A DNA stretch of 64,000 bases from Tanypteryx hageni. Taxonomy: Eukaryota > Arthropoda > Insecta > Odonata > Petaluridae. The stretch is from assembly GCA_028673005.1 (NCBI GenBank), contig CM054115.1, positions 2,542,001 to 2,606,000 on the forward strand, in the 5' to 3' direction. Position numbers and translations under genes: made by a program. Below are positions 36,101 to 48,600 of this stretch, one piece after another (position 1 is the first letter of the stretch; the number at the start of each line of letters is the position of its first letter). The notes under the pieces were generated by a model that saw nothing but the letters and a program-made list of their open reading frames with translations, searched no databases and was not told the origin of the DNA.

Positions 36101-39000
36101 CGATAGAGGGAGGAACGATTGAGGTGGAGGCGATAGACGGAGGAACGATAGAGGTGGAGGCTATAGAGTGGAGAATGGTAGTGGGGGAAGCGATAGAGGA
36201 GAAACGATAGTAGAGGATGCGATAGAGGGAAGAACGATCGAGGTGGAGGCGATAGACGGAGGAACGATAGAGGTGGAGGCTATAGAGTGGAGAATGGTAA
36301 TGGGGGAAGCGATAAAATGAGAAACGATAGTAGAGGTGGCGATAGAGGTAGGAACGATCGAGGTGGAGGCGATAGACGGAGGAACGATAGAGGTGGAGGT
36401 TATAGATTGGAGAATGTTTAGGGGGGAAGCGATAGAGGGAGGAACGATAGTAGAGGATGCGATAGAATGAGGAACGATCGAGGTGGAGGCGATAGACGGA
36501 GGAACGATAGAGGTGGAGGCTATAGAGTGGAGAAAGGTAATGGGGGAAGCGATAGAATGAGGAACGATAGTAGAGGAGGCGATAGAATGAGGAACGATCG
36601 AGGTGGAGGCGATAGACGGAGGAACGATAGAGGTGGAGGCTATAGAGTGGAGAATGGTAATGGGGGAAGCGATAGAATGAGGAACGATAGTAGAGGAGGC
36701 GATAGAGGGAGGAACGATCGAGGTGGAGGCGATAGACGGAGGAACGATAGAGGTGGAGGCTATAGAGTGGAGAATGGTAGTGGGGGAAGCGATAGAGGGA
36801 GGAACGATAGTAGAGGAGGCGATAGAGTGAGGAACGATCGAGGTGGAGGCGATAGACGGAGGAACGATAGAGGTGGAGGCTATAGAGTGGAGAATGTTTA
36901 GTGGGGGAAGCGAGAGAGGGAGGAACGATAGTAGAGGATGCGATAGAATGACGAACGATCGAGGTGGAGGCGATAGACGGAGGAACGATAGAGGTGGAGA
37001 CTATAGAGTGGAGAATGGTAATGGGGGAAGCTATAGAATGAGGAACGATAGTAGAGGAGGCGATAGAGTGAGGAACGATCGAGGTGGAGGCGATAGACGG
37101 AGGAACGATAGAGGTGGAGGCTATAGAGTGGAGAATGTTTAGTGGGGGAAGCGATAGAGGGAGGAACGATAGTAGAGGATGCGATAGAATGAGGAACGAT
37201 CGAGGTGGAGGCGATAGACGGAGGAACGATAGAGGTGGAGGCTATAGAGTGGTGAATGTTTAGGGGGGAAGCGATAGGGGGAGGAACGATAGTAGAGGAT
37301 GCGATAGAATGAGTAACGATCGAGGTGGAGGCGATAGACGGAGGAACGATAGAGGTGGAGGCTATAGAGTGGAGAATGGTAATGGGGGAAGCGATAGAAT
37401 GAGGAACGATAGTAGAGGAGGCGATAGAGGGAGGAACGATCGAGGTGGAGGCGATAGACGGAGGAACGATAGAGGTGGAGGCTATAGAGTGGAGAATGGT
37501 AGTGGGGGAAGCGATAGAGGGAGGAACGATAGTAGAGGAGGCGATAGAGTGAGGAACGATCGAGGTGGAGGCGATAGACGGAGGAACGATAGAGGTGGAG
37601 ACTATAGAGTGGAGAATGTTTAGTGGGGGATGCGATAGAGGGAGGAACGATAGTAGAGGATGTGAAAGAAGAAGGAACGATCGAGGTGGAGGCGATAGAT
37701 GGAGGAACGATAGAGGTGGAGGCTATAGAGTGGAGAATGGTAATGGGGGAAGCGATAGAATGAGGAACGATAGTAGAGGAGGCGATAGAGTGAGGAACGA
37801 ACGAGGTGGAGGCGATAGACGGAGGAACGATAAAGGTGGAGTCTATAGAGTGGAGAATTGTAGTGGGGGAAGAGATAGAGGGAGGAACGATAGTAGAAGA
37901 GGCGATGGAGGGAGAAACGATCGAGGTGGAGGCGATAGACGGAGGAACGATAGAGGTGGAGGCTATAGAGTGGAGAATGTTTAGGGGGGAAGCGATAGAG
38001 GGAGGAACGATAGTAGAGGATTCGATAGAGGGAGGAACGATTGAGGTGGAGGCGATAGACGTAGGAACGATAGAGGTGGAGGCTATAGAGTGGAGAATGG
38101 TAGTGGGGGAAGCGATAGAGGGAGGAACGATAGTAGAGGATGCGATAGAGTGAGGAACGATCGAGGTGGAGGCGATAGACGGAGGAACGATAGAGGTGGA
38201 GGCTATAGAGTGGAAAATGGTAGTAGGGGAAGCGATAGAGGGAGGAACGATAGTAGAGGATGCGATAGAGGGAGGAACGATCGAGGTGGAGGCGATAGAC
38301 GGAGGAACGATAGAGGTGGAGGGTATAGAGTGGAGAATGTTTAGGGGGGGAAGCGATAGAGGGAGAAACGATAGTAGAGGAGGCGATAGACGGAGGAACG
38401 ATAGAGGTGCAGGCTATAGATTGGAGAATGGTAGTGGGGGAAGCGATAGAGGGAGGTACGATAGTAGAGAGGCGAAAGAGGGAGGAACGATCGAGGTGGA
38501 GGCGATAGACGGAGGAACGATAGAGGTGGAGGGTATAGAGTGGAGAATGGTAGTGGGGGAAGTGATAGAGGGAGGAACGATAGTAGAGGAGGCGATAGAG
38601 GGAGGAACGATAGAGGTGGAGGCTATAGAGTGGAGAATGTTTAGGGGGGAAGCGATAGAGGGAGGAACGATAGTAGAGGATGCGATAGAATGAGGAACGA
38701 TCGAGGTGGAGGCGATAGACGGAGGAACGATGGAGGTGGAGGCTATAGAGTGGAGAATGGTAATGGGGGAAGCGATAGAATGAGGAACGATAGCAGAGGA
38801 GGCGATAGAGGGAGGAACGAACGAGGTGGAGGCGATAGACGGAGGAACGATAGAGGTGGAGGCTATGGAGTGGAGAATGGTAGTGGGGGAAGAGATAGAT
38901 GGAGGAACGATAGTAGAGGAGGCGATAGATGGAGGAACGATCGAGGTGGAGGCGATAGACGGAGGAACGATAGAGTTGGAGGCTATAGAGTGGAAAATGG
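31787..39000 (+). repeat. 7.2-kb block copied from the 12.4-19.6 kb region
   Basis: The block matches 12,423 to about 19,640 at a constant offset of 19,364 with no net indel that I could see, overlapping the end of the preceding duplication. The left edge is marked by GAATGAGG here against GAGGAAGG at 12,418. Differences are few: C at 32,112 against A at 12,748, G at 35,043 against T at 15,679, A at 35,274 against G at 15,910, G at 35,619 against C at 16,255, and G at 37,632 against C at 18,268. A private T gives GTGGTGAATG at about 37,253. Confidence 0.85.
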
Positions 39001-39437
39001 TAGTGGGGGAAGCGATAGAGGCAGGAACGATAGAGGTGGAGGCTATAGAGTAGAGAATGGTAGTGGAGGAAGAGATAGAGGGAGGAACGATAGTAGAGGA
39101 GGCGATAGAGGGAGGAACGATCGAGGTGGAGGCGATAGACCGAGGAACGATAGAGTTGGAGGCTATAGAGTGGAAAATGGTAGTGGGGGAAGCGATAGAG
39201 GGAGGAACGATAGTAGAGGATGCGATAGAGTGAGGAACGATCGAGGTGGAGGCGATAGACGGAGGAACGATAGAGGTGGAGGCTATAGAGTGGAAAATGG
39301 TAGTGGGGGAAGAGATAGAGGTATGAACGATAGTAGAGGAGGCGATAGAGGGAGGAACGATCGAGGTGGAGGCGATAGACGGAGGAAAGATAGAGGTGGA
39401 GGCTATAGAGTGGAGAATGGTAGTGGGGGAAGCGATA

Positions 39438-42374
39438 GATCGAGGAACGATAGTAGAGAATGCGATAGAGGGAGGAACGATCGAGGTGGAGGCGATAGAC
39501 GGAGGAACGATAGAGGTGGAGGCTATAGTGTGGAGAATGGTAGTGGGGGATGCGATAGAGGGAGGAACCATAGTAGAGGATGCGATAGAGGGAGGAACGA
39601 TTGAGGTGGAGGCGATAGACGGAGGAACGATAGAGGTGGAGGCTATAGAGTGGAGAATGGTAGTGGGGGAAGCGATAGAGGAGAAACGATAGTAGAGGAT
39701 GCGATAGAGGGAAGAACGATCGAGGTGGAGGAGATAGACGGAGGAACGATAAAGGTGGAGGCTATAGAGTGGAGAATGGTAATGGGGGAAGCGATAGAAT
39801 GAGAAACGATAGTAGAGGTGGCGATAGAGGGAGGAACGATCGAGGTGGAGGCGATAGACGGAGGAACGATAGAGGTGGAGGCTATAGAGTGGAGAATGTT
39901 TAGGGGGGAAGCGATAGAGGGAGGAACGATAGTAGAGGATGCGATAGAATGAGGAACGATCGAGGTGGAGGCGATAGACGGAGGAACGATAGAGGTGGAG
40001 GCTATAGAGTGGAGAATGGTAATGGGTGAAGCGATAGAGGGAGGAAAGATAGTAGAGGAGGCGATAGAGTGAGGAACGATCGAGGTGGAGGCGATAGACG
40101 GAGGAATGATAGAGGTGGAGGCTATAGAGTGGAGAATGTTTAGTGGGGGAAGCGAGAGAGGGAGGAACGATAGTAGAGGATGCGATAGAATGAGGAACGA
40201 TCGAGGTGGAGGCGATAGACGGAGGAACGATAGAGGTGGAGACTAAAGAGTGGAGAATGGTAATGGGGGAAGCGATAGAATGAGGAACGATAGTAGAGGA
40301 GGCGATAGAGTGAGGAACGATCGAGGTGGAGGCGATAGACGGAGGAACGATAGAGGTGGAGGCTATAGAGTGGAGAATGTTTAGTGGGGGAAGCGATAGA
40401 GGGAGGAACGATAGTAGAGGATGCGATAGAATGAGGAACGATCGAGGTGGAGGCGATAGACGGAGGAACGATAGAGGTGGAGGCTATAGAGTGGAGAATG
40501 GTAATGGGGGAAGCGATAGAATGAGGAACGATAGTAGAGGAGGCGATAGAATGAGGAACAATCGAGGTGGAGGCGATAGACGGAGGAACGATAGAGGTGG
40601 AGGCTATAGAGTGGAAAATGGTAGTGGGGGAAGAGATAGAGGGATGAACGATAGTAGTGGTGGCGATAGAGGGAGGAACGATCGAGGTGGAGGCGACAGA
40701 CGGAGGAACGATAGAGGTGGAGGCTATAGAGTGGAGAATGGTAGTGGGGGAAGAGATAGAGGGAGGAACGATAATAGAGGAGGCGATAGAGGGAGGAACG
40801 ATAGAGTTGGAGGCTATAGAGTGGAGAATGGTAGTGGGGGAAGCGATAGAGGGAGGAACGATAGTATAGTATTCGATAGAGCTAGGAACGATTGAGGTGG
40901 AGGCGATAGACGTAGGAACGATAGAAGTGGAGGCTATAGAGTGGAAAATGGTAGTGGGGGAAGAGATAGAGGGATGAACGATAGTAGAGGTGGCGATAGA
41001 GGGAGGAACGATCGAGGTGGAGGCGATAGACGGAGAAACGATAGAGTTGGAGGCTATAGAGTGGAGAATGGTAGTGGGGGAAGCGATAGAGGGAGGAACG
41101 ATAGTAGAGGATGCGATAGAGGAAGGAACGATCGAGGTGGAGGCGATAGACGGAGGAACGATAGAGGTGGAGGCTATAGAGTGGAGAATGTTTAGTGGGG
41201 GAAGCGATAGAGGGAGGAACGATAGTAGAGGTTGCGATAGAGGGAGGAACGATCGAGGTGGAGGCGATAGACGGAGGAACGATAGAGGTGGAGGCTATAG
41301 AGTGGAGAATGGTAGTGGGGGAAGAGATAGAGGGAGGAACGATAATAGAGGAGGCGATAGAGGGAGGAACGATCGAGGTGGAGTCGATAGACGGAGGAAC
41401 GATAGAGTTGGAGGCTATAGAGTGGAGAATGGTAGTGGGGGAAGCGATAGAGGGAGGAACGATAGTATAGTATTCGATAGAGGTAGGAACGATTGAGGTG
41501 GAGGCGATAGACGTAGGAACGATAGAGGTGGAGGCTATAGAGTGGAAAATGGTAGTGGGGGAAGAGATAGAGGGATGAACGATAGTAGAGGTGGCGATAG
41601 AGGGAGGAACGATCGAGGTGGAGGCGATAGACGGAGAAACGATAGAGTTGGAGGCTATAGAGTGGAGAATGGTAGTGGGGGAAGCGATAGAGGGAGGAAC
41701 GATAGTAGAGGATGCGATAGAGGGAGGAACGATCGAGGTGGAGGCGATAGACGGAGGAACGATAGAGGTGGAGGCTATAGAGTGGAGAATGGTAATGGGG
41801 GAAGCGATAGAATGAGGAACGATAGTAGAGGAGGCGATACAGTGAGGAACGAACGAGGTGGAGGCGATAGACGGAGGAACGATAAAGGTGGAGTCTATAG
41901 AGTGGAGAATTGTAGTGGGGGAAGAGATAGAGGGAGGAACGATAGTAGAAGAGGCGATGGAGGGAGATACGATCGAGGTGGAGGCGATAGACGGAGGAAC
42001 GATAGAGGTGGAGGCTATAGAGTGGAGAATGTTTAGGGGGGAAGCGATAGAGGGAGGAACGATAGTAGAGGATTCGATAGAGGGAGGAACGATCGAGGTG
42101 GAGGCGATAGACGTAGGAACGATAGAGGTGGAGGCTATAGAGTGGAGAATGGTAGTGGGGGAAGCGATAGAGGGAGGAACGATAGTAGAGGATGCGACAG
42201 AGTGAGGAACGATCGAGGTGGAGGCGATAGACGGAGGAACGATAGAGGTGGAGGCTATAGAGTGGAAAATGGTAGTGGGGGAAGCGATAGAGGGAGGAAC
42301 GATAGTAGAGGATGCGATAGAGGGAGGAACGATCGAGGTGGAGGCGATAGACGGAGGAACGATAGAGGTGGAGG
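39438..42374 (+). repeat. 2.9-kb block copied from the 28.5-31.4 kb region
   Basis: This matches 28,510-31,416 at offset 10,928, rising to 10,958 near 41,850 because the 30-base subunit missing at 30.9 kb is present here. It begins inside a long unit run where markers change from the 19-kb type to the 28-kb type: GATAGATCGAGG appears at about 39,434. It includes a copy of the hybrid seam unit at 40,019-40,138. It ends at 42,374, where the next base is C (GGCTATAG) and the source has G (GGGTATAG). Confidence 0.8.
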
Positions 42375-42654
42375 CTATAGAGTGGAGAATGGTAGTGGGG
42401 GAAGCGATAGAGGGAGGAACGATAGTAGAGGATGCGATAGAGGGAGGAACGATCGAGGTGGAGGCGATAGACGGAGGAACGATAGAGGTGGAGGCTATAG
42501 AGTGGAGAATGTTTAGTGGGGGAAGCGATAGAGGGAGGAACGATAGTAGAGGATGCGATAGAATGAGGAACGATCGAGGTGGATGCGATAGACGGAGGAA
42601 CGATAGAGGTGGAGGCTATAGAGTGGAGAATGGTAATGGGGGAAGCGATAGAAT
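42375..42654 (+). repeat. Short patch resembling the 47.8-48.1 kb region
   Basis: Between two larger copied blocks lie about two units that fit the 47.8-48.1 kb region at offset 5,463. They carry the same derived T in GGTGGATGCGATAGACGG (42,584 here, 48,047 there). The following unit, 42,633-42,752, is a hybrid: its front, GTAATGGGGG with GAATGAGG, belongs to this patch, and its back, GGATTCGATAG, belongs to the next block. Confidence 0.65.
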
Positions 42655-45600
42655 GAGGAACGATAGTAGAGGATTCGATAGAGGGAGGAACGATTGAGGT
42701 GGAGGCGATAGACGTAGGAACGATAGAGGTGGAGGCTATAGAGTGGAGAATGGTAGTGGGGGAAGCGATAGAGTGAGGAACGATCGAGGTGGAGGCGATA
42801 GACGGAGGAACGATAGAGGTGGAGGCTATAGAGTGGAAAATGGTAGTGGCGGAAGCGATAGAGGGAGGAACGATAGTAGAGGATGCGATAGAGGGAGGAA
42901 CGATCGAGGTGGAGGCGATAGACGGAGGAACGATAGAGGTGGAGGGTATAGAGTGGAGAATGTTTAGGGGGGGAAGCGATAGAGGGAGGAACGATAGTAG
43001 AGGAGGCGATAGACGGAGGAACGATAGAGGTGCAGGCTATAGATTGGAGAATGGTAGTGGGGGAAGCGATAGAGGGAGGAACGATAGAGGTGGAGGCTAT
43101 AGAGTAGAGAATGGTAGTGGAGGAAGAGATAGAGGGAGGAACGATAGTAGAGGAGGCGATAGAGGGAGGAACGATCGAGGTGGAGGCGATAGACCGAGGA
43201 ACGATAGAGTTGGAGGCTATAGAGTGGAGAATGGTAGTGGGGGAAGCGATAGAGGCAGGAACGATAGAGGTGGAGGCTATAGAGTAGAGAATGGTAGTGG
43301 AGGAAGAGATAGAGGGAGGAACGATAGTAGAGGAGGCGATAGAGGGAGGAACGATCGAGGTGGAGGCGATAGACCGAGGAACGATAGAGTTGGAGGCTAT
43401 AGAGTGGAAAATGGTAGTGGGGGAAGCGATAGAGGGAGGAACGATAGTAGAGGATGCGATAGAGTGAGGAACGATCGAGGTGGAGGCGATAGACGGAGGA
43501 ACGATAGAGGTGGAGGCTATAGAGTGGAAAATGGTAGTGGGGGAAGAGATAGAGGTATGAACGATAGTAGAGGAGGCGATAGAGGGAGGAACGATCGAGG
43601 TGGAGGCGATAGACGGAGGAAAGATAGAGGTGGAGGCTATAGAGTGGAGAATGGTAGTGGGGGAAGCGATAGAGGGAGGAACGATAGTAGAGAATGCGAT
43701 AGAGGGAGGAACGATCGAGGTGGAGGCGATAGACGGAGGAACGATAGAGGTGGAGGCTATAGTGTGGAGAATGGTAGTGGGGGATGCGATAGTGGGAGGA
43801 ACCATAGTAGAGGATGCGATAGAGGGAGGAACGATTGAGGTGGAGGCGATAGACGGAGGAACGATAGAGGTGGAGGCTATAGAGTGGAGAATGGTAGTGG
43901 GGGAAGCGATAGAGGAGAAACGATAGTAGAGGATGCGATAGAGGGAAGAACGATCGAGGTGGAGGCGATAGACGGAGGAACGATAGAGGTGGAGGCTATA
44001 GAGTGGAGAATGGTAATGGGGGAAGCGATAAAATGAGAAACGATAGTAGAGGTGGCGATAGAGGTAGGAACGATCGAGGTGGAGGCGATAGACGGAGGAA
44101 CGATAGAGGTGGAGGTTATAGATTGGAGAATGTTTAGGGGGGAAGCGATAGAGGGAGGAACGATAGTAGAGGATGCGATAGAATGAGGAACGATCGAGGT
44201 GGAGGCGATAGACGGAGGAACGATAGAGGTGGAGGCTATAGAGTGGAGAAAGGTAATGGGGGAAGCGATAGAATGAGGAACGATAGTAGAGGAGGCGATA
44301 GAATGAGGAACGATCGAGGTGGAGGCGATAGACGGAGGAACGATAGAGGTGGAGGCTATAGAGTGGAGAATGGTAATGGGGGAAGCGATAGAATGAGGAA
44401 CGATAGTAGAGGAGGCGATAGAGGGAGGAACGATCGAGGTGGAGGCGATAGACGGAGGAACGATAGAGGTGGAGGCTATAGAGTGGAGAATGGTAGTGGG
44501 GGAAGCGATAGAGGGAGGAACGATAGTAGAGGAGGCGATAGAGTGAGGAACGATCGAGGTGGAGGCGATAGACGGAGGAACGATAGAGGTGGAGGCTATA
44601 GAGTGGAGAATGTTTAGTGGGGGAAGCGAGAGAGGGAGGAACGATAGTAGAGGATGCGATAGAATGACGAACGATCGAGGTGGAGGCGATAGACGGAGGA
44701 ACGATAGAGGTGGAGACTATAGAGTGGAGAATGGTAATGGGGGAAGCTATAGAATGAGGAACGATAGTAGAGGAGGCGATAGAGTGAGGAACGATCGAGG
44801 TGGAGGCGATAGACGGAGGAACGATAGAGGTGGAGGCTATAGAGTGGAGAATGTTTAGTGGGGGAAGCGATAGAGGGAGGAACGATAGTAGAGGATGCGA
44901 TAGAATGAGGAACGATCGAGGTGGAGGCGATAGACGGAGGAACGATAGAGGTGGAGGCTATAGAGTGGAGAATGTTTAGGGGGGAAGCGATAGGGGGAGG
45001 AACGATAGTAGAGGATGCGATAGAATGAGTAACGATCGAGGTGGAGGCGATAGACGGAGGAACGATAGAGGTGGAGGCTATAGAGTGGAGAATGGTAATG
45101 GGGGAAGCGATAGAATGAGGAACGATAGTAGAGGAGGCGATAGAGGGAGGAACGATCGAGGTGGAGGCGATAGACGGAGGAACGATAGAGGTGGAGGCTA
45201 TAGAGTGGAGAATGGTAGTGGGGGAAGCGATAGAGGGAGGAACGATAGTAGAGGAGGCGATAGAGTGAGGAACGATCGAGGTGGAGGCGATAGACGGAGG
45301 AACGATAGAGGTGGAGACTATAGAGTGGAGAATGTTTAGTGGGGGATGCGATAGAGGGAGGAACGATAGTAGAGGATGTGAAAGAAGAAGGAACGATCGA
45401 GGTGGAGGCGATAGATGGAGGAACGATAGAGGTGGAGGCTATAGAGTGGAGAATGGTAATGGGGGAAGCGATAGAATGAGGAACGATAGTAGAGGAGGCG
45501 ATAGAGTGAGGAACGAACGAGGTGGAGGCGATAGACGGAGGAACGATAAAGGTGGAGTCTATAGAGTGGAGAATTGTAGTGGGGGAAGAGATAGAGGGAG

Positions 45601-48600
45601 GAACGATAGTAGAAGAGGCGATGGAGGGAGAAACGATCGAGGTGGAGGCGATAGACGGAGGAACGATAGAGGTGGAGGCTATAGAGTGGAGAATGTTTAG
45701 GGGGGAAGCGATAGAGGGAGGAACGATAGTAGAGGATTCGATAGAGGGAGGAACGATTGAGGTGGAGGCGATAGACGTAGGAACGATAGAGGTGGAGGCT
45801 ATAGAGTGGAGAATGGTAGTGGGGGAAGCGATAGAGGGAGGAACGATAGTAGAGGATGCGATAGAGTGAGGAACGATCGAGGTGGAGGCGATAGACGGAG
45901 GAACGATAGAGGTGGAGGCTATAGAGTGGAAAATGGTAGTAGGGGAAGCGATAGAGGGAGGAACGATAGTAGAGGATGCGATAGAGGGAGGAACGATCGA
46001 GGTGGAGGCGATAGACGGAGGAACGATAGAGGTGGAGGGTATAGAGTGGAGAATGTTTAGGGGGGGAAGCGATAGAGGGAGAAACGATAGTAGAGGAGGC
46101 GATAGACGGAGGAACGATAGAGGTGCAGGCTATAGATTGGAGAATGGTAGTGGGGGAAGCGATAGAGGGAGGTACGATAGTAGAGAGGCGAAAGAGGGAG
46201 GAACGATCGAGGTGGAGGCGATAGACGGAGGAACGATAGAGGTGGAGGGTATAGAGTGGAGAATGGTAGTGGGGGAAGTGATAGAGGGAGGAACGATAGT
46301 AGAGGAGGCGATAGAGGGAGGAACGATAGAGGTGGAGGCTATAGAGTGGAGAATGTTTAGGGGGGAAGCGATAGAGGGAGGAACGATAGTAGAGGATGCG
46401 ATAGAATGAGGAACGATCGAGGTGGAGGCGATAGACGGAGGAACGATGGAGGTGGAGGCTATAGAGTGGAGAATGGTAATGGGGGAAGCGATAGAATGAG
46501 GAACGATAGCAGAGGAGGCGATAGAGGGAGGAACGAACGAGGTGGAGGCGATAGACGGAGGAACGATAGAGGTGGAGGCTATGGAGTGGAGAATGGTAGT
46601 GGGGGAAGAGATAGATGGAGGAACGATAGTAGAGGAGGCGATAGATGGAGGAACGATCGAGGTGGAGGCGATAGACGGAGGAACGATAGAGTTGGAGGCT
46701 ATAGAGTGGAAAATGGTAGTGGGGGAAGCGATAGAGGCAGGAACGATAGAGGTGGAGGCTATAGAGTAGAGAATGGTAGTGGAGGAAGAGATAGAGGGAG
46801 GAACGATAGTAGAGGAGGCGATAGAGGGAGGAACGATCGAGGTGGAGGCGATAGACCGAGGAACGATAGAGTTGGAGGCTATAGAGTGGAAAATGGTAGT
46901 GGGGGAAGCGATAGAGGGAGGAACGATAGTAGAGGATGCGATAGAGTGAGGAACGATCGAGGTGGAGGCGATAGACGGAGGAACGATAGAGGTGGAGGCT
47001 ATAGAGTGGAAAATGGTAGTGGGGGAAGAGATAGAGGTATGAACGATAGTAGAGGAGGCGATAGAGGGAGGAACGATCGAGGTGGAGGCGATAGACGGAG
47101 GAAAGATAGAGGTGGAGGCTATAGAGTGGAGAATGGTAGTGGGGGAAGCGATAGAGGGAGGAACGATAGTAGAGAATGCGATAGAGGGAGGAACGATCGA
47201 GGTGGAGGCGATAGACGGAGGAACGATAGAGGTGGAGGCTATAGTGTGGAGAATGGTAGTGGGGGATGCGATAGTGGGAGGAACCATAGTAGAGGATGCG
47301 ATAGAGGGAGGAACGATTGAGGTGGAGGCGATAGACGGAGGAACGATAGAGGTGGAGGCTATAGAGTGGAGAATGGTAGTGGGGGAAGCGATAGAGGAGA
47401 AACGATAGTAGAGGATGCGATAGAGGGAAGAACGATCGAGGTGGAGGCGATAGACGGAGGAACGATAGAGGTGGAGGCTATAGAGTGGAGAATGGTAATG
47501 GGGGAAGCGATAGAATGAGAAACGATAGTAGAGGTGGCGATAGAGGTAGGAACGATCGAGGTGGAGGCGATAGACGGAGAAACGATAGAGGTGGAGGCTA
47601 TAGAGTGGAGAATGTTTAGGGGGGAAGCGATAGAGGGAGGAACGATAGTAGAGGATGCGATAGAATGAGGAACGATCGAGGTGGAGGCGATAGACGGAGG
47701 AACGATAGAGGTGGAGGCTATAGAGTGGAGAATGGTAATGGGTGAAGCGATAGATTGAGGAACGATAGTAGAGGAGGCGATAGAGGGAGAAACGATCGAT
47801 GTGGAGGCGATAGACGGAGGAACGATAGAGGTGGAGGCTATAGAGTGGAGAATGGTAGTGGGGGAAGCGATAGAGGGAGGAACGATAGTAGAGGATGCGA
47901 TAGAGGGAGGAACGATCGAGGTGGAGGCGATAGACGGAGGAACGATAGAGGTGGAGGCTATAGAGTGGAGAATGTTTAGTGGGGGAAGCGATAGAGGGAG
48001 GAACGATAGTAGAGGATGCGATAGAATGAGGAACGATCGAGGTGGATGCGATAGACGGAGGAACGATAGAGGTGGAGGCTATAGAGTGGAGAATGGTAAT
48101 GGGGGAAGCGATAGAATGAGGAACGATAGTAGAGGAGGCGATAGAATGAGGAACGATCGAGGAGGAGGCGATAGACGGAGGAACGATAGAGGTGGAGCCT
48201 ATAGAGTGGAGAATGGTAATGGGGGAAGCGATAGAATGAGGAACGATAGTAGAGGAGGCGATAGAGGGAGGAACGATCGAGGTGGAGGCGATAGACGGAG
48301 GAACGATAGAGGTGGAGGCTATAGAGTGGAGAATGTTTAGTGGGGGAAGCGAGAGAGGGAGGAACGATAGTAGAGGATGCGATAGAATGAGGAACGATCG
48401 AGGTGGAGGCGATAGACGGAGGAACGATAGAGGTGGAGACTAAAGAGTGGAGAATGGTAATGGGGGAAGCGATAGAATGAGGAACGATAGTAGAGGAGGC
48501 GATAGAGTGAGGAACGATCGAGGTGGAGGCGATAGACGGAGGAACGATAGAGGTGGAGGCTATAGAGTGGAGAATGTTTAGTGGGGGAAGCGATAGAGGG

